Shown one piece after another: positions 34,384-45,780 of a stretch of 64,000 nucleotides of DNA. Every line of letters begins with the position of its first letter. Position 1 is the first letter of the stretch. The notes beneath the pieces are model-generated. The model made no database searches. It saw nothing but the letters and a program-made list of their open reading frames with translations, and had not been told where the DNA came from. The DNA is from Flaveria trinervia (Eukaryota > Streptophyta > Magnoliopsida > Asterales > Asteraceae), in the NCBI GenBank assembly GCA_025506515.1, contig CM046453.1, positions 33,905,190-33,969,189 on the forward strand. The letters run 5' to 3'. The position numbers and the translations under genes are program-made.

Positions 34384-37215
34384 CTACGGCATTTCCCTTA
34401 GATGGATTTTGGACATTATATGCGGAGGAATCCACTTCAGCACTACCTTACTCTTTCCAGAAATAGGATCCACTTCAGACCTTCTGATGTATCTCTTCGG
34501 TTGTTGAGTTCTAAAGTTTACCCACCTAGTGTGGTATTCTTTCCTTAGTCTAGCCTCAAACCAGCCTGACATTTTCCTCGGATTAGCATATAACAACTTT
34601 AGGCGTGCCAGCTGGTTGAGCTCAAAACTAGGGAGAGTCTTTAGATAGTGTGTGAATCTGAAGTACTCAATTCCCTTCTCCTTCTTAACTGCATATACAT
34701 TCAAATCCTCAAAATATGCCATGCAATGATCTTTTCCGACACCTTTAGGTGTTTCTTAACCTTGTATAGCTTGGTTTAGGCATTTGCTTTTGTGCAATGC
34801 GTAAGGTTCCGATCACAGCAAAACAAGCCGCCCATTCACCTTTCTTGATATCAACATCAACGTTCGAGGCTTGGGCTTGGCTCTCATTCTTCTTGGTATT
34901 TTTGTCCATCTCATCCAGCTTGTCAAATGTATCATTGCCGAGAGTGTCACCCAAGTTGGGGATCACATTGTCGTCTCGGTCAGTGTACTCTGGATTATGG
35001 TCAGCAGTGACATCCTCTAACTCGATTTCATCTACGTCATTGAGTTGATCGTCACTTGTCATATCAAAAGTAGGTGCATCTTTGACAATCTCGTCTTGGT
35101 TTAGCCTGAACATCTCAGCAAGTTGCTCATCAGTTAGGTCATGGATGATTTTTCCTTCTTCGGAGTATAGCTCACCAAACTTCTGACTATCCCTTGCAAA
35201 TCAAGAATCATTGTGACTTGAGACTTGATTTGCTAAGAGGAGCAACATCATATTCACCTTTCTTAGATGTTTGATCTGCTTGATTTATACATTTTAAACA
35301 CATCAATTCTTAGTATTTAATCAAGACATTCAAACATCTGATAAAGATATATAAACATTAATTACAGAATTTTAATACAAAATTCAAGTACAAAGTTTTT
35401 TTAAATACATATTCAGCTAAGCATTACTTTTGTCTTGAATGGCAGCCTTCTCAGCAGGTGGGCCAGAGGATGATACTCCTTGGTCTTTATTTCTCTTTGT
35501 CCTTCTCTCTTGACCTTGAGCTGAGGCAGATGCAGCTACATCTCCTTCTTCATCATTATCATCATCCTTCTTTCCCCTCAGCCCTTCATCTTTACTAGTC
35601 TCATCATCATCACTATGAGCATCATCATCATCGTCACCTTGTCTGATCTTCAGTGGCTTATCTTTAGATCCCTTTAGTTTGCGCATGATTGTCTTGTTTG
35701 AAGCCTCCAACTCCTCAATTTTCTTCACTGACTGGTCGTTTAGCACCTGAAGTTGAGCAATTTTTTGAGCTTGCTGAGAGATCTGTTATGCTTGAGTAGC
35801 ATTTAGCTCCACAAGCTGACTTAGCTGAGCAGCTTTTTCCTCGTCAGCTGCTAATAGCTTTAACACCATGCGGTTTAGTGCCGCCAGCTATTCCTCTACC
35901 CCAGTGGGGGTAGGGTGGGTCCTATGGTGAAGGTGGTGTGGGTTGATGGTCTTGTTTGGTGGCTGGTGGTGGTAGTGGTGGTTATGGTGAATATGGGTGG
36001 TGGGATAGTGGTGGATGGTGAGTGGGTGGCTGTAGTAGAGGTGGTTGGGAGAGTAGTAGTAGTCCTAGAGGGTGGGGAAGTGGTGGTGGTAGCTGTGGCA
36101 GTAGTAGTGGTCAATGTAAATCTTGGCCTTTTCCCCTTTTTGCCATAAGGGTGATCCATCCTCTTCTTCCTAGCGCCTTTAGAAACAGAGGCTCCCCCTT
36201 GGTTGCCGGGAAGGATCGAGGTATAAGATGGGTCTGTATTAGCAATAACAACATCCCCAGACTCCCCTTGGCTTCCACCATCATCCCTGAGACCTCTCTC
36301 CGTGGCTACGACCCGGCTTCCCATAGTTCGCACTAGAGGCTCTTCGTCAGACTCTTCCTCCTCCTACATCTGGAAATCAGGGTGAATAAGAGCAGACTCG
36401 GATCCACTCTGACATCACCTCCTTGATCAGCATCATGGTCATCACCGTTGGAATCATCGGAGGGTAGAGCAATCTACTCAATATCAGAGTCACTATCGTC
36501 ATGGCGCCACTTCTTCCTAGCTGGCGCCACATAATCCTCCCCGGCCAGATGCCCAAATAGTCTCCTGACCAGGGGCTTCAGCTGCTTGCCCTAGTAGACC
36601 TTCATCCTCCTGAGTGTGGTGTCATCCATGACCTCTAGTGTAACTGCATCATCACTCTCTGTCGGCAGCGAGGACAGCTTATGGTCAATAATCAGCTGAA
36701 GGAAACGCAGGTACATGGAGAAACCCTCCTTTCCCTTGGCTTCTAGGTTCTTAACCCAGTAGTTGATGATCATTCGTGAGAAGCTGAATGGATGATTCAG
36801 TACCAGAGCCACATAGGCATTCTGGATCTCATCAGAGATCTCATTAAATCCTCCCTTCCTCGAGGCTATGCACTTTAGCAGCTCATGGGCTAAATACTTG
36901 AGTTTAGGGCACAGGTAGGGTAGTCACTATCATCTCCCAACTCTAACACCATCCGCAGGTCTTCCTCACTAATCTCTATCTCTTCACCAAATATGGTACT
37001 CCTAATACGATGCGGCTCAGCAGACCTGTCGACAATCACGCTTTCCCAGAACGCCTGCTGAATCGATCAATATGGTGTGCACGGAGTAGATATAGTGTTG
37101 AAGATCCTCGATCTCCGTAGGAAAGCGATAACCCCTGCAAAATCAGAGGCATTCCGGTGACGTCCAAATGTGCATAGAGGTTATGCTTTATGCTCATAGT
37201 CCATCGACTCGCCAT
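34384..37215 (-). pseudogene. Element C third ORF (Sirevirus envelope-position ORF), broken
   Basis: Function unknown. Likely start ATG 37215 (MASRWTMSIKHN), five bases after a splice-acceptor-like AG. The N-terminal half shows the family pattern (FWESVIVDRSAE, then EIEISEEDLRMVLELGDD, about 37060-36920). The second block has FSRMIINYW and MYLRFLQLIIDHKL (about 36780-36680), matching YPRFL in A, B and D with Pro replaced by Leu. A Thr/Pro-rich low-complexity stretch lies at 36180-35910, then an acidic/Lys region (35740-35420) and a C-terminal region with YFRFTHYLKTLPSFEL and WFEARLRKEYHTRW (34680-34500). Several stops and frame changes. Confidence 0.75.
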
Positions 37216-37250
37216 GTTTCTGTTACACAACATAAATAAATGTTAGAGTT
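37216..37250 (-). promoter_or_regulatory. Candidate 3' splice site before element C third ORF
   Basis: Minus strand has CTAAC (branch-point-like), about 20 bases of T-rich sequence (ATTTATTTATGTTGTGTAAC), then AG at 37221-37220, five bases before ATG 37215. Same geometry as in element A. Confidence 0.4.
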
Positions 37251-37279
37251 TGTGTAAGTGAATGACACTTGAATTTAAT

Positions 37280-38240
37280 GGACTTGAATCATGCTGTTCT
37301 ATCGTGCGAATGGACAGTCCGACTGAGTCTTAGTCGTGCGAATGAGCTCAGTCGTACGAATGAACCTGCGAGTTAACTAAGTCGTATGGTGTTCTATACG
37401 GTTGAACCAGTCGTGCGACTAAATTCATATGCATGGTTCATTCGTGCGATTAAGTCATTTCCCATTTCAATTGCGTGATTTAAGTTCATCGGTGTGTCCA
37501 TTTGCATACGTTGCTGTTCGGTATTGTAGAATTGATTCTTGGTCTATACTTGATGTTAAACGTTCAGGTTGATCTCATTGGACTCGCAATCCATCAAAAT
37601 AACACATAGTACTAAATAATTTGACGATTAAGTACATATTAGTGGTTTATTTAGAAGGTTTTGTCTTGGTGTTGTTTTGAACCGATTTGAACTTTAGGGC
37701 AGGATTAATCTATGCATTTTGGTCGATTCGGGTCTTGCATTACCTGTAGAAACAAAGCGAAATTGGTTAATCTCACAGATAGGGCGCTAAATCACAAATA
37801 TGAAATTTGGGCAGAGTAATCTTGCTTTCGTGCAATTTAGGTGCGATTTGGGGTGATAAGTGTCTACGACCGACTCCCCCTCTATATATACTAGGGTTTC
37901 CTTCAGTCGTGCGACTAAACCTATTCGCACTCTTGAATCGTGCGACTGGGGTTCAGTCGTACGACTTGCTCAGTTGGTTACACTCAGTCGTGCGACTAGG
38001 TTTTAGTCATGCAACTGACTCATTCGGTCACCTACATTCGTGCGACTGGGGGTTCAATCGTGTGATTGTCTCAGTCGGTCACATCCATTCGTGCGATTGG
38101 CTCATACTCATGATCCAATTGTGCAAATGGTTCAATCTCATGCTCCATTCGTGCGACTGATCCATACTTATGGTCCAGTCGTGCGAATGACTCTTACTTG
38201 TTCATTTGACCTTATGCACTTTCAAAACATATCCTTTTAA
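37280..38240 (-). repeat. CGTGCGACTG word cluster in the element C spacer
   Basis: CGTGCGACT, CGTGCGAATG, CAGTCGTGCGACTA and related words fill 37300-37500 and 37890-38200. Several are self-complementary in part: CAGTCG/CGACTG around TG, and the palindrome GTCGTACGAC at about 37957. The same words lie in the C LTR U3. Confidence 0.85.
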
Positions 38241-38462
38241 CAATAGATAAAACATTATCAACGATGATCATCTCAGACATGATCTTTTTAATTTGAAAAC
38301 ATTGTTGATCACCTTATACGTGTCCTTTTACTTAAAACGAATTTGTCACCTCAGACATGACTCATTTTATTTTGAATGTTTTGGTCACCTCAGACGTGAC
38401 CCTTTGAGTGACTGATTCACAGATTACAACGAGTTGTTGAGTCCGACTCTTACATTACACTT

Positions 38463-39318
38463 TGCAGGATCAGTTAAGGTCACTTAACACTTAGTTTTTC
38501 TCTCAAACTCACTTTGAACAACACTTGGATGAAGACAAAGTCAATAACAGTTAATCACAATATAGTAAGTAATACATAACACAGAAAGTAATTTTCAAGG
38601 TACTTGCATATATTGCTTCTCACTCAAATATTACGAGACTCTTAGAAGCTTATCTTTTCATGTTACAATGAGAAACTATATATAATACCACCTACATCCA
38701 GATATACTTTGATACCAGCTGGAATCCTATAGCTAAAGCCTATACTACAAGGCTATAGTTTAAGGTATTTCAGATAAAGTCTTATCTGAGATATGGTGGT
38801 CAGGACATCTCCCTGACTTACCTTTTGTCGCCAACTAAAGTTGGTAACATGTACTATCATAAAAGGTAAACAGTGTAATAAAGTATGGTCAACTACATGG
38901 CTGATTGAGAAAATGCCATACAGTATCAGAGGTCAGCAGCGGAGTGTCAGAGACCATACTTGTGTCCACTGGTTCATAGCAGTGTCTTTCGAAGGTTAAA
39001 TGGCTTCGGAAGAACAAGTACTTCCGAAGCCACTTATACTTTGGAAGAGGCTACTTCTTCAGAGACTTGGGAACTTCTTCTTTTCTTCATACTTTAGAAG
39101 TAGTCTTCAGATTGTTCTTCTAAGACTTGAACTTCGGAAGCATGCTCTTGACTTCCGAAGTAGAGTTCTGTCTTCGGAAGTTGATTTCTCACTTTATCTT
39201 CGGATGAACTCTACAACCTTCAAAAGTTCCATGCTAAGCTTCGGAAGCCTTTGCATGTAGCACCAAAATATCTAAGTGATTTGGTTTTGGTTGCACCAGC
39301 CTTCTTCTTGATCCAACA
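38463..39318 (-). repeat. Element D 3' LTR
   Basis: Plus-strand ends TGCAGGATCAG and TTGATCCAACA, 856 bp. Six exact CTTCGGAAG or CTTCCGAAG words lie at 39004, 39021, 39132, 39152, 39172 and 39239. The first two form TGGCTTCGGAAG/CTTCCGAAGCCA, perfect 12-bp arms with an 8-bp loop (39001-39032). The TATATA box is near 38680. The purine tract (AGGGGGAGTT) adjoins at 39319-39330. Confidence 0.95.
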
Positions 39319-39837
39319 AACTCCCCCTAGGCTGATCCTACCAAAACTTCACTTGTTCTGCTTCTCAATACTTTCAACACCAAGGAGAGTAGATATTTAA
39401 CTATTTCCTTGTTCTTCCCTGATGTGGTGCTGAGATGTTTGTATAAATCCTTAGTAGACAGGAAGTCCAGTCTGTCACCTTGGATGATGTGTACCCTCTA
39501 TTGTTGCCCTCTATAACGAGTTAGTTGATGGGAACTGTAATCATATTCCCATCAATCTATAGGTTCCAATTCGGGACCCTCTACCATGTGTAGAAAGGCA
39601 ACACCCTTGGTAGGAGGTCTTTCCTGTCTTCCTGTCTTCTCAACTTCAACTCGTCTTCAATCTTGGCTTTTGCAGTTAACTCGGCTAGATGAAGACAACT
39701 AAGACGATTTCCGATGGATGGAGCAGTTTTTGAGTTAGAGGGGTGGAGAATGGCTTCTCTGCTAACTCAGCAATATCAAATCTGCTGGAGTGTAACAGAG
39801 AGGTTGCATTAAGTCTATTGATTTTGCCATTTTCCCT

Positions 39838-42800
39838 TTACACAACAAAGTTGGGAGAAGTTACATTGAACCTCCACTGGATTGTTCCCTTTCTAGGCAC
39901 AAGAGACTGACTAGGAATCTTGTCCTCTTTCATTGTATCCAGTAGAGTCACCAGTTTCCTTCTAAGTTTCTTCTCTTCATCATTTAGTGAATCTGAGTTG
40001 AAGCCTAGAAGTCTAGCAGCCTGGTCCAATGTTCCTCTAGTCAAATCAAGGAATTGATCTCTTGTGAGGGAACATCAAGATCCATCAACATAGGGGATAT
40101 TGACAGAGTCTTCTTCACATGAGACTTCGCTCAAAGTTGTGCAGTTGGTGAGCTTAGTCTTGATTGCCTTGAACTCCTCAAGAGAGAGGTGTTGAGAAGG
40201 CTGAGGGGATGGTTTGGATGGTTGTTGGGTAGGTTGTGGTTTAGAGGTTCTGGGAAGTGTTTTTGGTTGAAGGATGGGAAGTTTAGGTGGTTGAGGTGAT
40301 GAAATAGGTGAGGGTAAGGATGTGGGTTGAGGGGTTAAGGGCTCAGTTTTGTTGGTGAAGGGTAAGGGTGAGGGATCAGGTTGTGGTTGAGTAGTTGTAG
40401 TGAAGGTCATCCCCTTTACCCTTCTATACATCTCTTTTCTCTTTCCCAAGCGGATCTCAGCCTTGATTTCACTGACAATTCGTTGGAGTGTCCTCTTTGA
40501 CATGGGACCCACCTGCCTTCCAGAGAAGCCATGAGCCTAGAGATAGTCCTTCATCCAGGCCTTCTCATTGAGCTTCCTAGTTGTAGTGGCCTTTGCTTCT
40601 TCCTCCTTCTTCTTCCTTTCCTTTAGCTTTTTCTTGCAGCCTTTCTTCTCTCTTTCTGCATTTGATCATGCTCTTTGTTGTAGAGCCATAGGACTTTTTC
40701 ATTGTTGTGTGGAGAGTGTTCTTGAAGATTGAAGCCTCTAGAGATTAGGAACTCTATACTATCTCTCCTCTGCTGCATGTCAGCCTCCTTCTGTTCCTCT
40801 TCTTTCTCTTTCTCTAAGGCCAACCTGGCTACTTCTTGTTGTTTCTCATGTTGCAGTCTGGTTGCCTTTTCCAGTTTCACCAACTCCTCTAGTGGTAGCA
40901 GGAGTGTTTCTCTCCTTTTGTTGTTGACAGCCTCCTGGTTCGCTGCAACTGCTTTTATACTAGCAGCTAGCAGCTTCTCAGTTGGAAGTATTCATTTCTT
41001 CTTTAATTTCGGAATCTTCTCCTCTTCCTAAAGCTCTTCCGCAGTCATCTTCCTTTTCCCATTGTTATCTTTTGAAGAGCCTGACTGTGGTGGTTCATTC
41101 AGAGTGGATTCTGATTGTGAGAGAGGCAGAGAGGGTGTCTGGGATAGAGGTAGATTCAGAAAGTCCTCACTGTTGCCATTTCTAGGTTTCGATCTGTGAT
41201 GATCAGTTCCTCGGACATCTTGAACAATCCTTCCGTAGCTTCCATTTTAGCGTTGGAAGATTCAGCTTGTTCTTCCGAGGCTTTAACTTCTGCTTGGAAG
41301 TTAGAGGAAATGCAGATTCTATCCCGACTTTTTCAATTGTTTGGCCATCAGTCCCCATTTCCCTTTCGAATTAATCTTAGGTTACATGTGGACCTTAGGT
41401 TGACCAACTTCTTCCACAGTGGTAGAAGGTGCAGTAAGCCTCTGAAGCTCTTCAACTCCAAAGTAAATCATTGCAGCATCTAGGCTTGGCTGATCAGTAG
41501 AGGGTCTCAATAGAACCTTGGTGAAGACTATGTAGAGATCTCTGAGCATCTTTGGGTTGATTTGAAGTACAACTTGAGATGGCTTAGGCAAAATGATGAC
41601 AAGAGTAGAAGATGTTGAAGTTGAAGTATGAATCGGTGGGTCCTCAAGTGTTTCTCTCTGAACATTCTCCCCCTTTTTGGTAGCATCATATTCAGAGATA
41701 GATGAGCTTAAGGAAGAAGTCAATGAGACCTTAACAGGTACACGCCTAACACATCTCTCGGTCTATTTCTCAGCTAGTTGAGCCTTGAGATTGTCAATCT
41801 CAAGTTACTGAGTGGCGGACCTTTCTTCTAAAGTCCTAACCAAGGATTCAAGGTTTGAGACTTTAGACAGAAGATCTTTTATGAGGAGTTGCATTCTTCC
41901 CTCATATTCTTTTGAAGAATCACGGGGAGATGAGGCAACATACCTAGTATGTTCAGCCTCACCACTAGATGTGATTTCTTAGCACTCTGGTTCCCCTTGC
42001 TGAATGATGTCTCTTTCAAAGTCATCAAACAACATGATTTCCACAGATTCAGTCTCAGATATGTTACCACTGTTCATAGGGTCCATTGAGGCACCTTCTG
42101 TAGTGGCAGCTGAATCTGCATGAGTCCCCTCCACATCAGTGAACCACCTCAGTTATGGGTTGCTGATGGGGGCTAGAGATAAGGGATCTCTCTAGGCTCT
42201 GTTGATCTTAGAGAGGGTGTTCTAGATCAACTTCATTGTCGTGGTGAGATGTTATCTCTTCATCAGTTTTAAAAAGAAGGTTAGTGAAGGATAGGGATGT
42301 TAAGCCTACTGGCCCGGGACTTTGGTTAATGTCTACAGGCATTGAGCCTTTGGCCGGGCTGTCCCTTATTGGCTGCTCAGAAGAGTTTAAATTCTCATCC
42401 TGAGGGCTGTTGGTTTGGGTGTGGGGCTCATGGGTTTTAGACTGAGGAGACTCAAAACCCAAATTGAGTTCGAATGAGAAGGATGGTGAGACCTCAGGCT
42501 GAGTGGGAGCCCATGTTCCCACTCTAGTATTTGTGGATTGAATAGGAGAGGCTTGGTCAATCAAAGTAGATTGATCACGGGTTCGTTTAGGGCGTCTCTC
42601 GTATGTGATGGTGATGTGTAGACAAGGTAGTGTTGGCATTGTGGAGGTGGTTGCTGGTGTGGGTTCATCAGCTGTGGGGGAAACAGGGATGTCACCAGGA
42701 GCTATGCACTCAATCATACCTGGAAGTAGAGAGGTGTACCTTCCAGTGAAGTTGGTGGACACCTTCTTCAAAGTCTTGAAGATAGTAGGTCTCATGTGAG

Positions 42801-43443
42801 GGACAGTAAGAGCAGCTGCACAGACAAGCGTACTCTGTTCCTACTCACAGTTGATCATGCGTTTAATGAATCGGGGATACATAAAGAATGTCTCCATTTG
42901 AAGATTCCCAATCAGATTGGTGAACATAAATCTTGAGTAATTGAAGCGGAGGCCTCTCACCACTCCATGAACTAAGCATCCTAGTTCATACGGGATTTGA
43001 TCCCATCCCCCAGATTTGTTTGACAGGCAGTGGAGGACAACATGCAGGAGGAACTTCCAGTTGTAGGAGAAGTTGTACTTCTAGACTGTCGAACTGGTCA
43101 CATATCCACCATATCCCATAAGGATATAAGTGTTGTCTAAATCTTCTTTAGGGAATTTAGTAGGAGCTCCTTCATCATGAAGCTCGAGATGCTCCGTAAT
43201 AAGTTGTTCGGTAATGACCAACTCTTGTCCACAAATGTTGGACCTTAGTACACGAATCCCCTTTAGGGTTTCGACTTGACCATTTTCCCAAAATTCGGCC
43301 ATTTGATTGGAGTAAACAATGGGGTTAATGGTAAGGGCTGTGTAGTAAGATGAGTGGGTGAGAAAGGAGATGATTTCAGAGAAGTCCACATCTCTTGATG
43401 AATCAAGAAGTGCAACTTGGTTGTGCTGAGGGTTGAGTGCCAT
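39838..43443 (-). pseudogene. Element D third ORF (Sirevirus envelope-position ORF), broken
   Basis: Function unknown; about 1200 codons. Start ATG 43443 (MALNPQHNQVAL). The N-terminal domain has ALTINPIVYSNQMAEFWENG and ELVITEQLITEHLELHDE. An in-frame TAG ends it near 43081, but the frame then continues with WKFLLHVVLHCLSNKSGGWD and FMYPRFIKRMINCE up to a second TAG near 42840, and again to 42208 through a Pro/Thr/Ser-rich segment. Later parts shift frame: a Ser/Thr-rich piece (41723-41382), a Glu/Lys/Arg-rich piece with EKEKEEEQKEAD (about 40800), a Pro-rich piece (40400-40180), and a terminal piece DQAARLLGFNSDSLNDEEKK ending near 39838. No membrane segment or signal peptide. Confidence 0.82.
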
Positions 43444-44109
43444 TGGAGAAAGGTGAATGAGGATGAATTTGAGCTTGGGTAAAGTTGGAGTGGAGAAAAA
43501 TTTCTAAGGTAGTAAAAATTTCAAGTAAGAAGATGAAATTGAATAGTCGGGATTATTTAAAAGAGGGTGGGAAGGCGGTAATGGTGGTTAGGATAAGGTG
43601 ATGTAATGTTTTAGTGGAAGAAATGACACTGGCGGTAAGGTTAAAATCAATTAAATAATCCGACGTCATTAACAAAATCTTTGCTTTTTACAGTGCGGGG
43701 CCAAGAGATTTTCGTTACACAGTAAAATCTCTCTTCCGAATATGAAACATTTCCGAAGGTAATTTGTCTTCTGAAGGCAATTCTTACTTCTGAGGCAAAG
43801 ACTTTTGCTTCCGAAGGTAAGATTAGCTTTCCGAATGGAGAGTGTGTGTAAGCCTCGGAAGTAAATCTGATATGAAATCAATCACTTCTTCCGAGACTAA
43901 AAACCCTTCCAAGAAGAAAATTATCCTTTGAGAAATTTTTCTTTAGAAGATATGAAAATAGCTTCCGAGGGTTAATTTCTCTTCGGAAGAATTTATACTT
44001 AGAAAAATGTAGAGAGACCTTGTGTAATGAGGGCTTAAATTGTATTGACATAGAACATTACATATTAAAAGGTTTTCAAAAGAGGTAATATAATCAATGT
44101 TTATCATCC
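43444..44109 (-). other. Element D pol-ORF3 spacer with CTTCCGAAG words
   Basis: Non-coding. CTTCCGAA, CTTCGGAAG and CTTCTGAGG-type words recur at 43730-44000. Before the third ORF the minus strand shows TTTTAAATAAT (about 43552-43562) and a pyrimidine-rich stretch ending CTTTCTCCAATGG, which could be a leader. No reading frame of interest. Confidence 0.65.
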
Positions 44110-45780
44110 AATAGTTGTTATGAGATACTTAAATCTTTCTTCATCAAAAGCTTTGGTGAACAAATCAGCATATTGTTCATTTGAGTCAACTTTGATTAGT
44201 TTAATCAAATTTTCTCATGAATATCTCTAATGAAATGGTACCTCATGTCAATATGCTTTGTCTTGGAGTGCTTCACTGGATTTTCAGTAATGGAGATAGC
44301 ACTGTTGTTGTCAATATGGATAGGAGTAATCATAAAGATGAATCCATAGTCTAACATCTAATTCTGAATCCATACTAGTTGATCATAGCAGCTAGCAGCA
44401 GCAACGTATTCAGCTTCAGCAGTTGATGTAGAGACACAGGATTGTTTCTTGCACTGCCATGAGATGATCCTTCCACCAAGAAATTGACATCCTCCTAATG
44501 TTGATTTCTTGTCAATTTGCAACCACCATAGTCACTGTCAGAGTATCTACAGAGATTGAAATCCTTGTTTCCAGGATAACAGAGACCTAGTTTGGGTGCT
44601 CCTTTGAGGTATCTGTGGATTCTCTTAACAACAGCTAGATGAGACACCTTTGGAGCAGCCCGATATCTTGCACAGATGTAGGTAGCAAACATGATATCAG
44701 GTCTACTCACTGTGAGATACATCAAAGAATCAATAATTGCCCTATACTGATGTTAATTAGTATCCACCCCCTCAAGGTCAGGACACAAATTATTGTTTCT
44801 GGGTATGAGTGTCTTAGCAGCCTTACAATCTTTCATCTCAAATCTTTCTAAGATGGCAGAAACATACTTAGATTGATTAATGAAAAACCCTTCCTTCATT
44901 TGCTTTAACTGAATTCCAAGGAAAAAATCCATTTTCCCATGGAACTCATCTCAAACTTTTTCTTCATAATGCTTTCAATGTCCTTACACATTTTGTTATT
45001 TGAAGAACCAAATATGATGTCATCGACATAGACTTGAACAAGCAAAATGTCCTTTCCAGACTTTCTGATGAAGAGAGTCTTGTCAATGGTACCTCTAGTG
45101 TAGCCATTCTTCAGAAGAAACTGAGAAAAAGTCTCATACCATAGCCTAGGTGCTTGGTGTAGCCCATATAGAGCTTTATCCAGTTGGCACACATAGTTGG
45201 GGTGTTGTGGGTCTTCAAATCCTGGAGGTTGGCATACATAGACTTCCCTATCTATATCCCCATATACAAAAACACACTTGACATGAAGCTGGTAAACAGT
45301 GAAGTCCTTGGATGCAACATAAGCAAAGAAGATCCTAACTGCCTCAAGTCTTGCAACTAGTGCAAAGACATATGTATAATCGATTTCTTCCTCTTGGGTG
45401 TATCCTTTAACTACATGTCTTGCTTTGTTCTTGATGATCAAGCCTCTATCATCTCTCTTGTTTCTGAAACCCCATTTAGTGCCTATAGGTAGTTTACTAG
45501 ATGGTAACACACATAGGTTCCATACCTTCTGTCTCTTGAATTGAAGCAGCTCCTCTTGCTTCGATTCAAGCCAGCTACTATCTTTCAAAGCATCTTCCAC
45601 CTTCTTGGGTTCCATCTGGGATAAATAGCATGAGTACAAGCAGACATGCCCATGATGAGTTTGTCCTCTTATTCTCATACCTTGAGAGACATCCCTTATG
45701 ATGTTCTCAGTTGGATGAGTGTTATGAATCCTAAGATAAGGAATCACTTCAAGTTGCAGAGATAGATCCAGATTGGACAT
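44110..45780 (-). pseudogene. Element D pol: reverse transcriptase and RNase H
   Basis: RT is open from 45780 to about 44905: SSWLESKQEELLQFKRQKVW, GTKWGFRNKRDDRG (Val to Gly in the usual TKWVF), VARLEAVRIFFAYV, QLHVKCVFVYGD (Asp of the usual QMDVK block is His), CQLDKALYGLHQAPRLWYE, and the intact catalytic YVDD at 45019-45030. A frame change then leads to YLTVSRPDIMFATYICARYR. RNase H shows YSDSDYGGCKLTRN, STAEAEYVAAASC and IDNNSAISITENPVKHS in shifting frames, ending near 44110. The long RT frame survives, but the lost aspartate makes it inactive by family knowledge. Confidence 0.9.

Larger units (their letters stand above)
33326..38457 (-). mobile_element. Element C (part 1): Ty1/copia Sirevirus, 3' LTR, third ORF and part of spacer
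   Basis: Minus-strand element inserted in F gag; the base pentamer before it is TTTGA (33321-33325). It is interrupted by D at 38457/38463 and continues at 50214-54780, where G2 interrupts it inside the protease. Its gag and 5' LTR must lie beyond the right edge of the window, past G2 and E. The join across D is supported by D's perfect CACTT duplication and by collinearity with element A (RNase H, spacer, third ORF, 3' LTR). Confidence 0.85.

Noticed and set aside
35915..36336. Plus-strand open frames rich in Val, Gly and Trp
   Set aside because: Antisense shadows of the Thr/Pro-rich segment in the element C third ORF.
40729..41031. Plus-strand Ser/Phe-rich open frames that could pass for membrane proteins
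   Set aside because: Antisense of Glu/Lys-rich coiled-coil-like codons in the element D third ORF.
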